Assembly (NCBI GenBank): GCA_025084515.1
Contig: JAJAGP010000886.1
Location: forward strand, 186,001 to 250,000
Origin: Ancistrus triradiatus
Taxonomy: Eukaryota; Chordata; Actinopteri; Siluriformes; Loricariidae
DNA length: 64,000 nt
Direction of reading: 5' to 3'
This document shows positions 25,201-38,569 of this stretch, one piece after another. The position numbers were made by a program, and so were the translations under genes. The notes below the pieces were generated by a model, which worked only from the letters and a program-made list of their open reading frames with translations, had not been told where the DNA came from and did no database searches. Within the stretch, counting starts at the first letter, position 1; the number at the start of each line of letters is the position of its first letter.

Positions 25201-25585
25201 AACATACAGATCAAGGTCATTCCGCTTCACTAACTTCTTCCTTTATTGGGTCAATCTATTATTTAACAAGTACTCTCACCAGTTACCACAAACCACACTC
25301 CTGACCTGTTAACTCACATCCCAGTTCTCTCATCCTGTGCTTTCCCCGTACTATCATGTACCAAGCCTTTCGGTCCTTCACTAGTCCCTTCACTGTCTCT
25401 CAACCGCCAGATCCTCCATTGTCATCCTGTCCACCAGACTCAGGGACCTTAACTGAAAGCCCTGACCTCATCAGAGACAGTATCAAAAACCAGAGAGAAC
25501 CAGTGCTCTACCCACCGAGTTACAATGGTTTGGATAGTGGAGTTGACTACATTCAGAGCACTGCATTCATGAATGCACCACTTAC

Positions 25586-27308
25586 CCAGATCTCCTGAGC
25601 ACCAGGCGTGTTACTTTCCACAAAGATGAGATGCGTGGCAGTCAGGTGCAGAGTTCCCGTGGTGGACTTGTTGCTGAAGCGGTCCAGCAGCTTCACCTGC
25701 TCGACCTGCGAAAAGAGGCAGAATAAAACTGAGTGATCACTGCAGTACCGGTGAGTCACCATCACTGCTGTGGGTTCATCCAGCACTAAAGTGTCCTTAA
25801 AGGACCCAAAGCTTTGTCCAGCTGAATCCTTCTTACTGACATTATTTACATTTTCCCCTTTTTCTCAGTATGGCATGTCCAATACCGCAGTCTTTTGGCA
25901 TCTCCGCCGCACACGTACTGCCCCCATCCCTCCCCAGGCACTGCCAAAAGAGGAGGGCCATAAAAGGATGTCAGACTTCTATAGCCGGAGTGAATGGGAC
26001 CAGGTTTGCAAGTCTGTCTACCATCTTTGCCCGGGCCTTCATTGCCCCACGGTAGCACTGCTGCAGTAGCAGAAAGACTATCCCTCAGGCAGGGCCATTG
26101 ATGTAATCACTGAGATTTTGATGAAGCTTATTTTTGGTGAAGATACAGCAGTGAAACCAAAGAAAAGCAAGAAAAAAAAATCAAGAAAAGCAAGGTTAAA
26201 ATGTGAATAACGAAAAAGTTTTTAAAGCCTTCTGAAGAAACTGTGCTCCAACACCAAAACCTCACGCCATCTGTGAAGCATCTTAATTTGGGCCTGCTTT
26301 GCTTAAGGTCTGGGCACAATCACGCCAACTCTCAAAAGGGGAAATCCAATGTAAGCAGAAATATTGTGCAAACACAAACATGAACTGTTAAGTTGATGCC
26401 CAAAGCTCGGGTGAGAAAGGTATATAAACCAAAGAGGAACTGCTTTGGTAAGGCATTAGAGTCTGTCCTAAGCAAAAAGCTTTACTGTTAGAGTATAACA
26501 GATATAATTTGGGTAATATGGCTATGTAATTTGAATGATTATCCACTGAATTCAATATGTACCCTTAGACCTTTGAGTAAATACTTTATTTTTCAGTACA
26601 ATACAGTGAAAAATACTGAAATGACTGATTGCTGTAATCTGCCCCAAATGCAGTGTAGAATGGAAAACAGGTTCAGTACATGTAAACATTGTGTCTATTT
26701 GTGTAAGCTGTATTGTGGCATTACCACAAACCGTACACATAACCAAACATAATAGCATCACAAATGCCTTCCTGTCTACAGCACTAAGAGACCAGGCTCA
26801 GGCTGTGTCCCAAACGGCTATCTACTTGACCTGAAATACACTACGTATGAAGTTTTTCTTCCTTTACCTAGTGCACTTATATATGAAGGAGTGAATCATT
26901 TGAAATACGGCCTGCATTTCTTCTGAAACGGCCTCACAATTAGTCATACTGTCTATACGACTACAGACGAAAAGTACAAGTTTAAACATGAAAGCAATGA
27001 CATTAAATGAGTAATTAATAATAGCTCCTGGAGAGATATACTTTTAAATCATTATGCGGCAGATGAAGCGTTGCACTAGTTACCCAGTTAGCATAACAAC
27101 ATTAGCAAATGTTATGGCACATCCAAATCGCAGACACGACTCATTTAAATTATTGAACGTGGTGCAATTCATCAGTGACTTTATTTGTACCAAACGACCT
27201 GACACTGTTCTTCTGTGCTAATTATCTAATGCAAACTAATACAAGTCTAACTGAATTAATGTAATATAAATCCAGCAACGCTACCTTAGGGGTCCTGATA
27301 TACTCCAT
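25586..27308 (-). CDS. mtmr6: MTMR6, first two coding exons only
   Basis: Myotubularin-related protein 6 is a PtdIns3P / PtdIns(3,5)P2 3-phosphatase with an N-terminal PH-GRAM domain (family knowledge). Exon 1 coding part is 27308-27285 (MEYIRTPK, donor GTAGC). Exon 2 is 25705-25586, 40 codons in phase 0 (begins VEQVKLLDRF, contains TGTLHLTATHLIFVES, ends QEIW) with a GTAAGT donor. The motif VEQVKLLDRFS favours MTMR6 over MTMR7 or MTMR8, and the head-to-head NUP58 neighbour agrees. No later exon is visible in the 7.5 kb before the PLEKHA1 start exon: neither the rest of the GRAM domain nor the catalytic HCSDGWDRT motif. The gene is therefore cut off, probably at the N gap at 23158-23257. Confidence 0.85.
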
Positions 27309-28006
27309 GACGCCGCCGTAGCCGTGTTGTCAGCGATTAAACAATAAACCACGAATAATGGTGTAAACAGAGAAAATCGGACATGAAGACGAAAATGTGA
27401 AAAGCCGCTGCACTAAAGCTACACCCAGTGGATGATCTCTCTGCCCCTGATGTTGCTCAACCGCTGCTTCATGTCAGTTTCCCACCCATATTCTGAGACC
27501 AGGCTAGGATTGGATAGTGGTTCATATTGACAACTTGTTCATCCAATCAGCGAACGAAATGTGGGTGGTGACAAATAGACTATTAGCAGAAAATAGAGTC
27601 AATCTTACCAAAAGAGGCGGGCTTACAATAATACGGTTAGGATAAAAAAAACTTATCCGTCGTTACATCCTACTTGGACGTGTCTCCAAGAAATAACAGA
27701 GGAGAAGTGCATTCTGGGATTTGTTGTCCAAATTTATGTTTTTATCATTGTGATCTAAAACAGAGCATTTTATATAATCCGAAAAGATATTTTATTTACA
27801 TTTGTTAAACGTATCCAAAGAGACTTGCAACTAAAGCTTTATTACAGTCCAAACAATTTTGATTAGGGTTTGAATCCAGGTGCACAGGAACTGATATATC
27901 CAGCATGCAGCAGCCAAGCTAACCCTTACCTCAGAATCACAGGAGCTGTTATTTTTATTTTATTTTATATCCATCCATGTCTACACACTATAACCCATAC
28001 CAAAGA

Positions 28007-28008
<2 letters not shown>

Positions 28009-28079
<71 letters not shown>
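28009..28079. repeat. (TG)n microsatellite
   Basis: About 35 uninterrupted TG units lie between the divergent MTMR6 and NUP58 starts. Such alternating purine-pyrimidine tracts can adopt Z-DNA and are usually length-polymorphic. Confidence 0.97.
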
Positions 28080-28080
<1 letters not shown>

Positions 28081-28081
<1 letters not shown>

Positions 28082-28200
28082 CTTGCATAACATTTCTTCT
28101 TATTAGAGTGTGTATTTTTTGTACTTGTATACATAAATGGGTGCTTCTGTAACATTTCCCCCTGGGATCAATAAAGTATTTCTGATTTCTGATTTTTCCT
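28081..28200 (+). repeat. LINE-like 3' tail
   Basis: The segment ends in CCCCTGGGATCAATAAAGTA followed by TTTCTGATTTCTGATTT. This matches the usual form of fish non-LTR retrotransposon 3' ends, which terminate in a short tandem tail. No coding part is attached. Confidence 0.5.
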
Positions 28201-28279
28201 TTCCACTGTCACCTCTGTTTTGTGCACTCGGGCAACTAGACTTGGAGTTTATAAAAAGCTAATATCCCAGAAGTTGGAT

Positions 28280-28350
28280 CTGTTCATCTGGACATAGGTT
28301 TTGTCGAAGAAACGTTTCGTCACTCATCTAAGTGACTTCTTCAGTCAAAA
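28280..28350 (+). repeat. Dispersed repeat fragment
   Basis: It contains GAAACGTTTCGTCACTCATC followed by AAGTGACTTCTTCAGTC, wording that recurs widely in fish genomes. The family is not assigned. Confidence 0.4.
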
Positions 28351-28859
28351 AAAAAGCTAATATGTTTTCAAGATTATGCCGACCTGCATGAGAAATTAAG
28401 TTACATGTTCAAACCTTTGTATTTGAATAAATTCCAGGATACGTTGGTGTTTAATAACTAGGGTTCATTTGTTCGTGTGTCATATTGTAACGTAATGTCA
28501 TGTTGCCGGTTGGGGGCGACAACGAGCCACACATTTCAGATATCTGCTGTACAAAGTGAAGGCGCAAAGCACGAAGAACGAAGAAGAACTGTAGAGCGCG
28601 GAAACGAAATTGGAGGTTTTTTAAACAATAGCAAGGGATATTTATGAAATTGTCAACTTTTTTGCATTAATTTAATATTTAATTTTTGGTGTTTGTAGTC
28701 TTAATGTCATATTCAGTCGAGGTTAAGGGGTAATGATGCGTGTTTTTAGGTTTTGGGCCTCCACGAGGTGATGGAAAGCTAGCGTTAGTTAGCCCGCTCT
28801 GTAGCACTACTTTATTTTACAAAAAAAATCTTCAGTTCGAAGCGGATAAAGTCTGAAAA

Positions 28860-31800
28860 ATGTCGGGCTTCAACTTCGGAACAAACACACTGAGCTCCAG
28901 CAACACCGGGGGAGGCTTTACGTTCGGAGCAGCGACCAGGTAACGCTAGGAATATGTAGTACTAGCGTACTAAGCAGTATTCCAGCGCTGGACATCAGAG
29001 TATTAGGAAAGCAGCGTCCTACATACTGTTTAGTACGGAAGGGCGAAGTGTCCGCGTGTGTTTTATAAGGGCATGGGATTAACATTGGGATGTGCTGGGA
29101 TTTATGCATAGGCGTAGTTTTCCTTCCTGCTGACAGCAGCCTTGTGATTTCGTTTTCGTTCTGCAGTGTGTTTTCTCCTGGATGTTACATTTGGCCGTTA
29201 TCACAGTTATTATTCAATGTTATTTTTATACGTTGTGTACTGGGGAGGGAGGAAGGCAGAGTTGCTTTTTCTCTTGCATTTTCGTGCTGGATGATAGCAG
29301 CAGGTATGAGTGATCTCCTCTGGTGCTCTTTGCTGTGTCGTGGTTGGTTTTAAGTCTCTCTAACGGTTATACCTGACGCCTCTGTTGCTGGCATGATTTC
29401 CCTCACCTGTCCAGCACTGATATACTCCCATGCTCTGCTACTTAAACCCCTTGTCACCTCTGCTCAATGATCCAACCTAATGTTAAAATGTTCTTCCGGT
29501 CTACTTTTGACTGGTGAATTTTATGTGATTTTCACATTTTCTTTCATTTCTTGCAGCACCCCTGCATCAGGAACTGGTGGCTTTAGTTTTGGTGGGCTGG
29601 GTGCAGCTACTTCCACTACAACAACTACAACCTCCTCTTTGGGTCTCGGTGGAAGCCTGTTTGCCCAGAAACCAGCCACTGGATTCACCTTCAACACACC
29701 TGCCTCAGGTATGCTGTCATCTATTACAGGAGAAACATTTTCTCCGTGGTTTAATAAAGTTGTTCTGATTGAAAATGTAATGGAAATGATCATTTTAATT
29801 TTAAATGCACCAGAGAGGTTTTGCAGTATTTGGTAGTTCAGTGTTTGGAAGTGGCAAATTTGAGTCTCTTGCATTAATAAGCTTAATGTCAGTTCTTATA
29901 GTCAGCCAAAACACAAAAAATATGATGTTATGTCATTGCAGCCACTCATATTAAGCTTTGGGACATATTAGACGGTAAACAAGTGAACAGTTGGTTCTCA
30001 CAGTTGATGTGTTGGATGTGGGAGAAAGGTTAAGGAGTTAAGACCTGAGCGACTTTAGCAATCATTATGGCCAGATGACTGGGTCAGATAAATCTTTGCT
30101 ATACCAGATGGAGTTGGCTGTGATGACTTTATGCAATGTCAACATTTTGGTAGTGTCGTTGTTGTTGCATGTTTGTCACTCTTGGATGCTCTCTGATTCA
30201 ATGTTCCTGCACACAGGGGCTGCTGCACCATCTACTGGCCTTACCTTAGGTGAGCTGTAATGTAATCTGTAATGCTGTGATTATTTGTAATTAGGGATTC
30301 ATGTTTTCAGCTCTAAACTTAAACGTGATGTCCTGCTTATATGTTAACTAAGTCACTGAATGAATTAACTCTGTGTTGAAATGTTGATCTGCTTCTGTTT
30401 AAACAAACAATAACCTGTCTTGTCATTCTTAGGAGCCCCAGCAGCAACCACCACTGCTTCGTCAGGCTTCAGCTTCGGCTTTAACAAACCGGCGGCGTCA
30501 GCGAGTCCGTTTTCACTAAACACCACCACCTCTGCTCCAGCAGCCACTGGTCTCACTTTGGGATCTGTCATCACGTCCTCAGCTGCTCAAACCGGATCCA
30601 CCGGCTTTTCTCTGAACCTGGGAGGAACAGCAGCCCCCTCATCAGCTCCTGCCACAGGCCTCAGCCTCGGCTCCTCGCTCTTCTCCACTCCTGCCTCAAC
30701 AGGTGAGGAGAGGCTTCAGCTTACTCTCTGTTCTGTTCTAAGTGTCCTCTAATTCTTGTCTTTCTATGTTCATCTCGATCTGCGATTCAGGCTTAGGACA
30801 GTCCACTCTCGGTGGAGGGCTGAGTCTGGGAGGGTTGCTGTCATCCTCTGCAGCAACCACAGCCCCTGTTGCCCCTCAGCCCAGTGTGGGTTTGGGTGGG
30901 GTGGACTTCAGTACGTCGTCAGAGAAGAGCAGTGATAAATCCTCCGGCGCTAGGCCTGAGTAAGTACAAAAACTGCACCAGCATTTAGCAGGCGCCCTTA
31001 TCCAGAGCGACTTCCAATTGATACAGTCTTCCAATCCAAGCAATTGTGGGTTAAGGGCCTTGCTCAAGGACTCAACAGTGGCAGCTTGACAGAAGTGGGA
31101 TTTGAATCCTGGACCTTCTGGTCCATAGTTCAGTACCTTATCTGCTAGGCTACCACAATCGGCCCACTACCACTGTCCACTGTCCCACCACTGTCCTCAT
31201 GCAGCTCTAAGTCATAGCCATGATTAATTTGCTACAAATTTTATTTGCTCACTCATGTTTTTTTTTATGTTTTGTTTTCTCCACAGAGACAGCAAAGCCC
31301 TCAAAGATGAAAACCTTCCAGCACCTATCTGCCATGATGTGGATCATTTCCAGTGAGTGCTGTCCCTGTTAGGCTGCTGATTCAGTGAACGTTAAGGATG
31401 TGTGCTAGATTCTGTCATGTCTGTACCTGTAGGAAGTTTGTAAAGGAGCAGAAACAGGTTCAGGAAGAGATCAGCCGCATGTCCTCTAAAGCCATGGTGA
31501 AAGTGCAGGAGGACATCAAGGGTCTGAAGCAGCTACTGTCTGTCAGTGCAAGCGGACTACAGAGGAACGCGCTGTCCATAGACAAGCTCAAGATGGAAAC
31601 TGCCCAGGTAGAATGCAGCCATTTGTCACCCTTTTCCAGAGCGACTTGCAACGGATACAGTCTTACAATTCATGCAAATTGTGGGTTAAGGGATCCAACA
31701 GTAGCAGCTTGGCAGACGTGGGACTTGAACCCTCGACCTTCTGGTCCATAGTCCAGTCCTTTAACCACTAGGCTGCCACCGTCCCTTGACAGAATTCACT

Positions 31801-34800
31801 GTCATCTCCAAAGAAATGATTACTTTCATGCAGTTTTTCTTTCATATATTGATGTTTTGTTTTTGTTTTGTGCCTGGTTATTTACATTTGGTTGTTTAGC
31901 ATTCTGTGATCCAGCACAAATACCAAAATATGCAAACTGTTAAGGGTGTAACAGAACTCTGTCTGCTTGCAGGAGCTGAAAAATGCTGACATCGCCCTGA
32001 GAACTCAGAAGACTCCTCCAGGACTTCAGCATGAAAATACAGCTCCCTCTGAGTGAGTGCATACAAACTTTCTTTTCTATAATAAGTGCTCTATAGAGAA
32101 TAGAACATGGGCGTCAGTGATTAAGGGACCATTTCAGACACAGCCTGTAAGTGCGGGTGCCTCACATGGTCAAGCAGCGGAAATGGCATTAACAGCTTTA
32201 AAGTACTGTGTTACTCACTTTTTAATGTGATATTAGCATCTCTAATATTGGCATCGACCATTAAAACCATTTGTTCAACCCCTACTTAAAACACTCAATA
32301 TGATGTAAGTTGCTGTTTCTCTCTCTGTAATTAATGTCCAATTTCCCTTTGTTTCAATGGATGTAACAACCAAGTGTATGCCCTAAATATAGCTACATAT
32401 GTGCTGAAGTGGCAATGAAATCCCAAAAAAAACAAACCACTTCGCTGATTAAGTGCGTTAGCAGCTTTGAGATTAGCGGTTGTAGCTATAATGTTGTCCT
32501 TTTTTCTGTAGTTATTTCCGGGCACTGGTGGAGCAGTTTGAGGTCCAGCTGCAACAGTACCGCCAGCAGATCGAGGAGCTGGAAAACCATCTCACAACAC
32601 AGAGCAATGGCTCCCACATCACCCCACAAGGTAGTAAAGCCACCACACCTCGCCCTTTCTGTTACTTTTTCGGTAGGGGTGGGTGATATGACTGTACATG
32701 ATTTTAGATCGTGCATACTTAATGTCTCCCTGATCTGCCGTAATAGAGATTATGGGAATCATAATACCAAACGTTTTAGTATGTGCTTTGAAGACGATGA
32801 TGTGGCCTCACAACCAGATATCACTTTATTCACAGTCCAGCTTGTGTTTTTCCCGGCAGATGTACAAATGGCCCAGAGTGTAGGCTTGGGTATCCACAGG
32901 TGTGGCAGTAAAGAGGATACAAATATTGAACCACACAGCTGAAAGATAAAGAATAAAGATGTTCTTTATCCAGATATTTGGCATCTGTTTTTCACTGTAT
33001 TGCAATTAGGGCTGCAACAATGAATCGATAAAAGCAATAATAATCGATTATTAAGTGTCGACAACGAATTTCATTATCGATTCGTTGTGTCGCATGATTT
33101 ATATATTCCTCCCCTTGTCATATCCGCTTACGAGGGACGAGGCGAGACGAGGGACGAGCGATTGAACGGAGCGAGTTGGAGCCGGCGTGGAGGCGGAACA
33201 TTCAAAATAAGTTCGCGTTAAGAATTAAATAAATTCTACAAATGAAACATGACCGACGCAGAGAAGAAGGTTCAGCTTATGTCCTCAAAATTGTGGGAGC
33301 ACTTCAGGCTTCACACAACTAAACAATGTGTAACACGCAAGCTTTGCAAAAGTGATCTGACCTGGCACGGGAAGCACCACGGTGCTGATACAGCCCTCGA
33401 AACGGAAACATGTAGTCACCGATGAGGATGAATGGAGCTCAGCAACAGCGTAAGTCACCACAATATCCCGAGTTTGTTCCGTTTTGAAGTGAGGAAACGT
33501 AACGGCGCACTCACACTATGCGAACGGGAATAGCACGGTTGATGCTGTTTTTGCTTGTTAGCTGGATAATGACAGTTATGGAGTTAACAGACAGATATCC
33601 TATATTGGTCAAACTAGCCAAGTCCTATTTATGCATTCCTGGTGCTTCAACACTGTCTGAGCGTCTATTTTCTGCGGCAGGAAATATAGTCTCTAAAAAG
33701 AGAGCCAGCTTTAGCCAGGAGCATGTTGACATGATAACATTTTTGCATTGCAATGCAAGTTTGTATGTAGTGTTTGCATTTATTAAGATAAGATAGTCTT
33801 TCATTATCCCACAGGGGGAAATTATCTTGTTACGGCACCAAGAAGGAAGAAACAGAATAAATACAAGTATACACACTATTTAATTTGTTATTTTAATTTA
33901 TTAATAAATTTAAGTTATTATTATTCAGTTATCACTTATTTGCTCTGTTATTCAATGTTATATTTCTGAATAAAGACATGGAAATGATTTTTAATTGGAA
34001 AAATAATCGACCGATTAATCGATTATTAAAATAATTGTTAGTTGCAGCCCTAATTGCAATCAATAACAACCAGAATTGGTATCGATAAAATTCAGACAAT
34101 GCCCAAATCTGCCAGTTTGTGGGTCATTAGGACATGTACCACCTAAAAAGTCAAAAACAAACATTTTAAGTGACTTCTATAAATATCCCTCATTACTGCT
34201 GACCAACATGAGAAAGCTTTAACACCCCAGTTCCTGTGTTAATAAAGCCTTTTTTCGCCCACTACTAGTCATAGTAGTGTCATAGGTCTAGCTGGACTTT
34301 GGAACCGTATGTGATTTTAGATATGTATAAATACATAGAGCCTGATAGGCCGTTTGTAACCTCCAGTCCTCCACTTTGGGGTTGATGTATTGAATTTGTT
34401 TTATGGTTTTTGTTTACAGATCTGTCCATGGCCATGCAGAAGCTCTACCAAACATTCGTGGCTCTGGCTGCCCAGTTGCAAGCGGTGCATGAGAATGTAA
34501 AGGTGAGGATCCAGGCCACTTTCATAAACTTCTGTATCATAGACCGCCTATCTAAAGTAGTGGAGGTAAGACTTCTGAAAAATGAGACTTTTTAGCTATG
34601 AGAGTGGCGTGTTTGAGCAAGGGTAGGTTGGACGGGGGAGTCATTCCCCATGTACTGCAGTGGCAAGATGTCCTTTGAATTAGGGGAAGCTCTGTCTCTC
34701 GAACAGGGTCAGCGAGGGAAAACGTTTTATTAAAATAAAGCTGTGAATATTATTCAATCCATGAATCATTGTTGGTGGTCATTTGCGCCATTACTAACGA

Positions 34801-37800
34801 GTTCTCAGGAACCTCTCTCAAAACGAATGCCTCCTTGATGGTTACAGCTTCTCATAGACTCAAGCAGCTCATGATGACTCTTCTGTTCCCTGCAGACCCT
34901 GAAGCATCAGTATCTGAACTACAGACGTGCCTTCCTGGACGACTCGACTGATGTGTTTGAATCAAAGCGAAGTCGGAAGCTGCAGAGCGCCCCGCGACTC
35001 ACCACCGGCCCTACTCCCTTCGGCTCCATCCCAAACGCCGCCGCCGTGGCCATGGCTGCCACGCTCACGCAACAGCAACAGCCCGCTACAGGTCTGACTG
35101 CCTTCAAGTTCTAGACCTCTTCTTGACCTCTAGGCTGTGAACAAGTCAGGGATTTGAGAATTGGAGAGGCAGGTAGAGAGAATAAAGAGCAGGTATCAGT
35201 CAGTGCCGGCTCTCGTTCTTAATTTTTATTGCTTAGTTTATTTTCCTTTGCTCTTGTGTAGAAGGAAAAGATTAGCAGGCTTCCTTTCAATCATTCTGCC
35301 CTTTGTCCTCACTTAATACATTTGAAGAAAAAAGCACTTATTACTGGCAGGAAGGAAAAGGACAGACAAGTTTCTAACAAATCACACATTGTATTTTTAT
35401 CCAGATTACATTTTATTTCTTATGGTGAGAAACGTGCAACAGATTATTCCAATGAGTACCATCAGGTTTTATTAAGTGACCATAATTAAATGGCAGTTAA
35501 TAACAGGGTATTGGGCTTATATAAACTGCGTATAATCTTGAATACAGAGGTTTTTGCTTGGCACTCTGTGTAGTTTAATTCCAAACATTGCTGTGATTTG
35601 TTTGGGTGGCGCAGAGGATAAGGTCCTGGGCTGTGCAGCACATTGTCCGGCACTGCCGAGCTGCCCTTGTTTGGCCCTCAACCCACAATTGCTTTGATTG
35701 TAAATTGTAAGATTGTATCAGTTGAAATTCGCTCTGGATAGGAGTATCTGCTACATGACTACATGTAAAGAGTTTATTGAAACCAAGTCTACATTCGTAC
35801 TGCAGTCTTTTCATGACTGTATGAACATCATCAGTCCCATTTGAACTGGATATGTTGGCAGCAGTCACACTACAAGATGAGTGTGTCATTCAGATTTTCT
35901 GCTCACATCTACTGTTGAGTAAGATCATATCATTGTAAGGTAGATTATAAGGACCTAGACATACTGACCCATGCTTCACCCAAGTTAAATTCAATATTTG
36001 AATAACATGTCACAATACTTCCAATGCTATCAGGTGGAGACCTGGGTCTTTCACCAGTGCCTTCTGGCCAGATGGGCCTTTTACATACAGGCACAATTGA
36101 CTCTGTCTGAGGGAGGGGAGAGAGGTAGGGNNNNNNNNNNNNNNNNNNNNNNNNNNNNNNNNNNNNNNNNNNNNNNNNNNNNNNNNNNNNNNNNNNNNNN
36201 NNNNNNNNNNNNNNNNNNNNNNNNNNNNNNTTTTTTCCACTGGTGCCTCAACTGCCTTCTGACTGCCCTCCCACCTTATGGTCACTGGGGATAGGCCCCA
36301 CAGCCCTGACCCGGACAAACAGGGTTAAAACATGAAAATGAAATGCTTGCATATCCAAAATTCCCATGTTCGACTTTAAATTAGGATTGGGTAATCTTGC
36401 AGAAGTGTGGCATCATTTTTTACCTGGTTCATGATCCGCAGTATGAATTTTCTCCTGCTGTTTCAGACTAATTCATAAATAAACAGCAGCCAAACTAATT
36501 GATTCAAACTAAATATTGTTAAAATTTCATAGAGCACTTAGAGTAGTAGTAGCTTTTTGCAAGCTTTAATGCAGTGCACTTCATCAAAATGTCAGCAGTT
36601 TCAAACTGTAAATCTTACTACTGCTACCATTTTCTGGGTGTCCACAGATAATGGCGTCATAATACGAAGAATATCGAGTGTGGTTTATAAGTGCTGCTAG
36701 ATCATACAGCACTAATAGTGGCTAAGATCAGGTGTTCAGTTTGGCTCCAGTCCCCTCTTTGCTTTTTGAGGAATTTGGAGGGATTGTGGTGTTAGAACAA
36801 ATTTGTGACTTGATAAGCAGTAAAAAGGATCAGCTATTTATTGAAGGTGCTCAAAACCTTTGTTTTCTGCTTTTTTTTTTTGTTGGGCATCATTTCCTTG
36901 GCTAGATAAAGTTTCAGGTTGTCGGTGATCTTTTAAATGCCTTTCTTTTTTGATCTAGTGCTGTTTCAGGGTGTAGAGTTGTTTCGGCCTCATGGCACCA
37001 ATTGCTATTTGGCTTTCAGCGTGCTTGTTGGGTTGCTTCTTTTCCAGTACACATGCCACAGCTGTTTGTGCGTTGTATGCTTCAGTTATTTTTCACACTT
37101 TGGGTAAATTGCTGTGAGAATCATATGTGAGGCATGAGATCAGAATAGAAGTGTGAGTTTTGCTGTTCATGCTGGCTTGAAAAGTACAAACATCACATGC
37201 TAATTAGTTCAAGCTTGTAAAGTAAATCAATATCAATAATGGTACAGCTGCAGGATGTAGTAAGGTTTTCCCTTTCATTGTTGATAGCACTGACAGCAAT
37301 CACTAAATTCCTGTGGGAAAGGAGTTTTTGGAATTTATTTAGCATTAATGTTATGTTCAGCTCACTAAACATCTGTAATGTCTGACTTAATCATCCATGT
37401 TAATCAATGACAGATTAAGTCCAGATTGCATGATCAACTCCTAGAGTTTTATTTTATTTATTTATTTTTTTAATGCACCAAAATAAACATTGGCCACAAC
37501 CAAAAGTTTGGATACACTGAGCCGAAAACCAAAACATGACTACAAACAGCATTTCAATTGCTGTCTAATTTTATTACTTTTTAAATTATTTTCCATTTCC
37601 AGCGTTCCAGATTCCATCCCAGACTTTTTCGCCCTCACAGATCTCAATAATCCAAATTGCCAGATTCCACTCACCTGTCCTGCATTTCCTTAATCACATC
37701 CTCTGCCATTTTAAACCCTTCCCTGACGCGGCCGAAGCCACCCGCTTTGAGTAGGTGTAACGATTTCAAGGCTTTGTTCCCTTACCCAGCCTGACAACTT

Positions 37801-38525
37801 GTTTCATTCAGAAATTCTTTCAAGTTGAAATTTTGGTGCATCTCTCTTTCTTTCTTAACTTTTGTTACCATTATGGATATAAATGGCACCTAACCCTGCA
37901 TCTGTTAGTGTGGTGGTTTGTTAGTGTGATCTTGAAGTAACATTGACTGTGCTTTGCGGTGTTTATATTGGCATTTCTGCCATCAAAACAGCAATGCATA
38001 TCAGTGCGACTGGTCAGATGCCATACATGTCCTTATGAATGTGGGTTCAGTATTCAGTAATGCATGCTCACAGTGAATCAGTGCCTCCTTCCTGCCACAG
38101 CACTGTAAAGTGTTAAGCAGAATGGGGCCTACCATGATTCACATGTCCATATTAATTAGGGCTGTCAGATAATTCAAATATTTAATCTCACGTTTTGCTT
38201 TCTCCTGCTTGACCCTAAAGGAATAGTTTTTCCATATAAAATGAATTATACGGCCATACGAGTGAACAATACATTCACTACTTTGATAACACAATAACAT
38301 TTTTGTCTTATTCTGTTTGCTTAATTTTATTAGGTACTTTTTATAAGCAACAGCATGTTTAGAAATGGGTTTCTTGTGGAACTTGAGACAGTAACACAGT
38401 GCTGTTCCACCCCCCTGAATGCATCACAATCTTGACTTCTTATGCTGTTTAGCATCCTTCTTTTAAATGAAGATATATATATATATATATTATAATATAT
38501 ATATATAGATATATAATATATATAT

Positions 38526-38569
<44 letters not shown>

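Larger units (their letters stand above)
23333..25585. other. MTMR6 intron 2 as assembled
   Basis: The next MTMR6 exon (rest of the GRAM domain) should lie here or beyond. I find no match on the minus strand. Only transposon end fragments are present. Confidence 0.5.
27309..28859. promoter_or_regulatory. Divergent MTMR6/NUP58 promoter interval
   Basis: The 1.55-kb gap separates the start codons of MTMR6 (minus) and NUP58 (plus), the same head-to-head arrangement as in human. An ATTGG at 27509-27513 and a CCAATCAG at 27543-27550 form an inverted pair of CCAAT-type boxes about 200-240 bp upstream of the MTMR6 start codon. A TG microsatellite and a LINE-like 3' tail lie in the middle, so the core promoters may have been pushed apart. 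Transcription starts were not determined. Confidence 0.5.

Noticed and set aside
27870..28106. Open frame with a long Cys-Val run
   Set aside because: It is a translation of the TG microsatellite.
29521..29874. A 117-codon minus-strand frame opposite NUP58
   Set aside because: It is the mirror of the FG-repeat exon 2. Biased codon composition keeps the opposite strand open, and it shows no domain or splice support.
32409..32942. A 177-codon frame spanning NUP58 exon 9
   Set aside because: It reads exon 9 in the wrong frame and continues through introns. The real exon is 32512-32630, in phase with exons 8 and 10.
33518..33796. Possible domesticated hAT-derived gene
   Set aside because: Only the dimerisation tail is open. 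It sits inside intact TIRs with a target duplication, and the upstream coding region is missing.
36010..36318. Frames on both strands reading through the N gap
   Set aside because: They exist only because N runs contain no stops.
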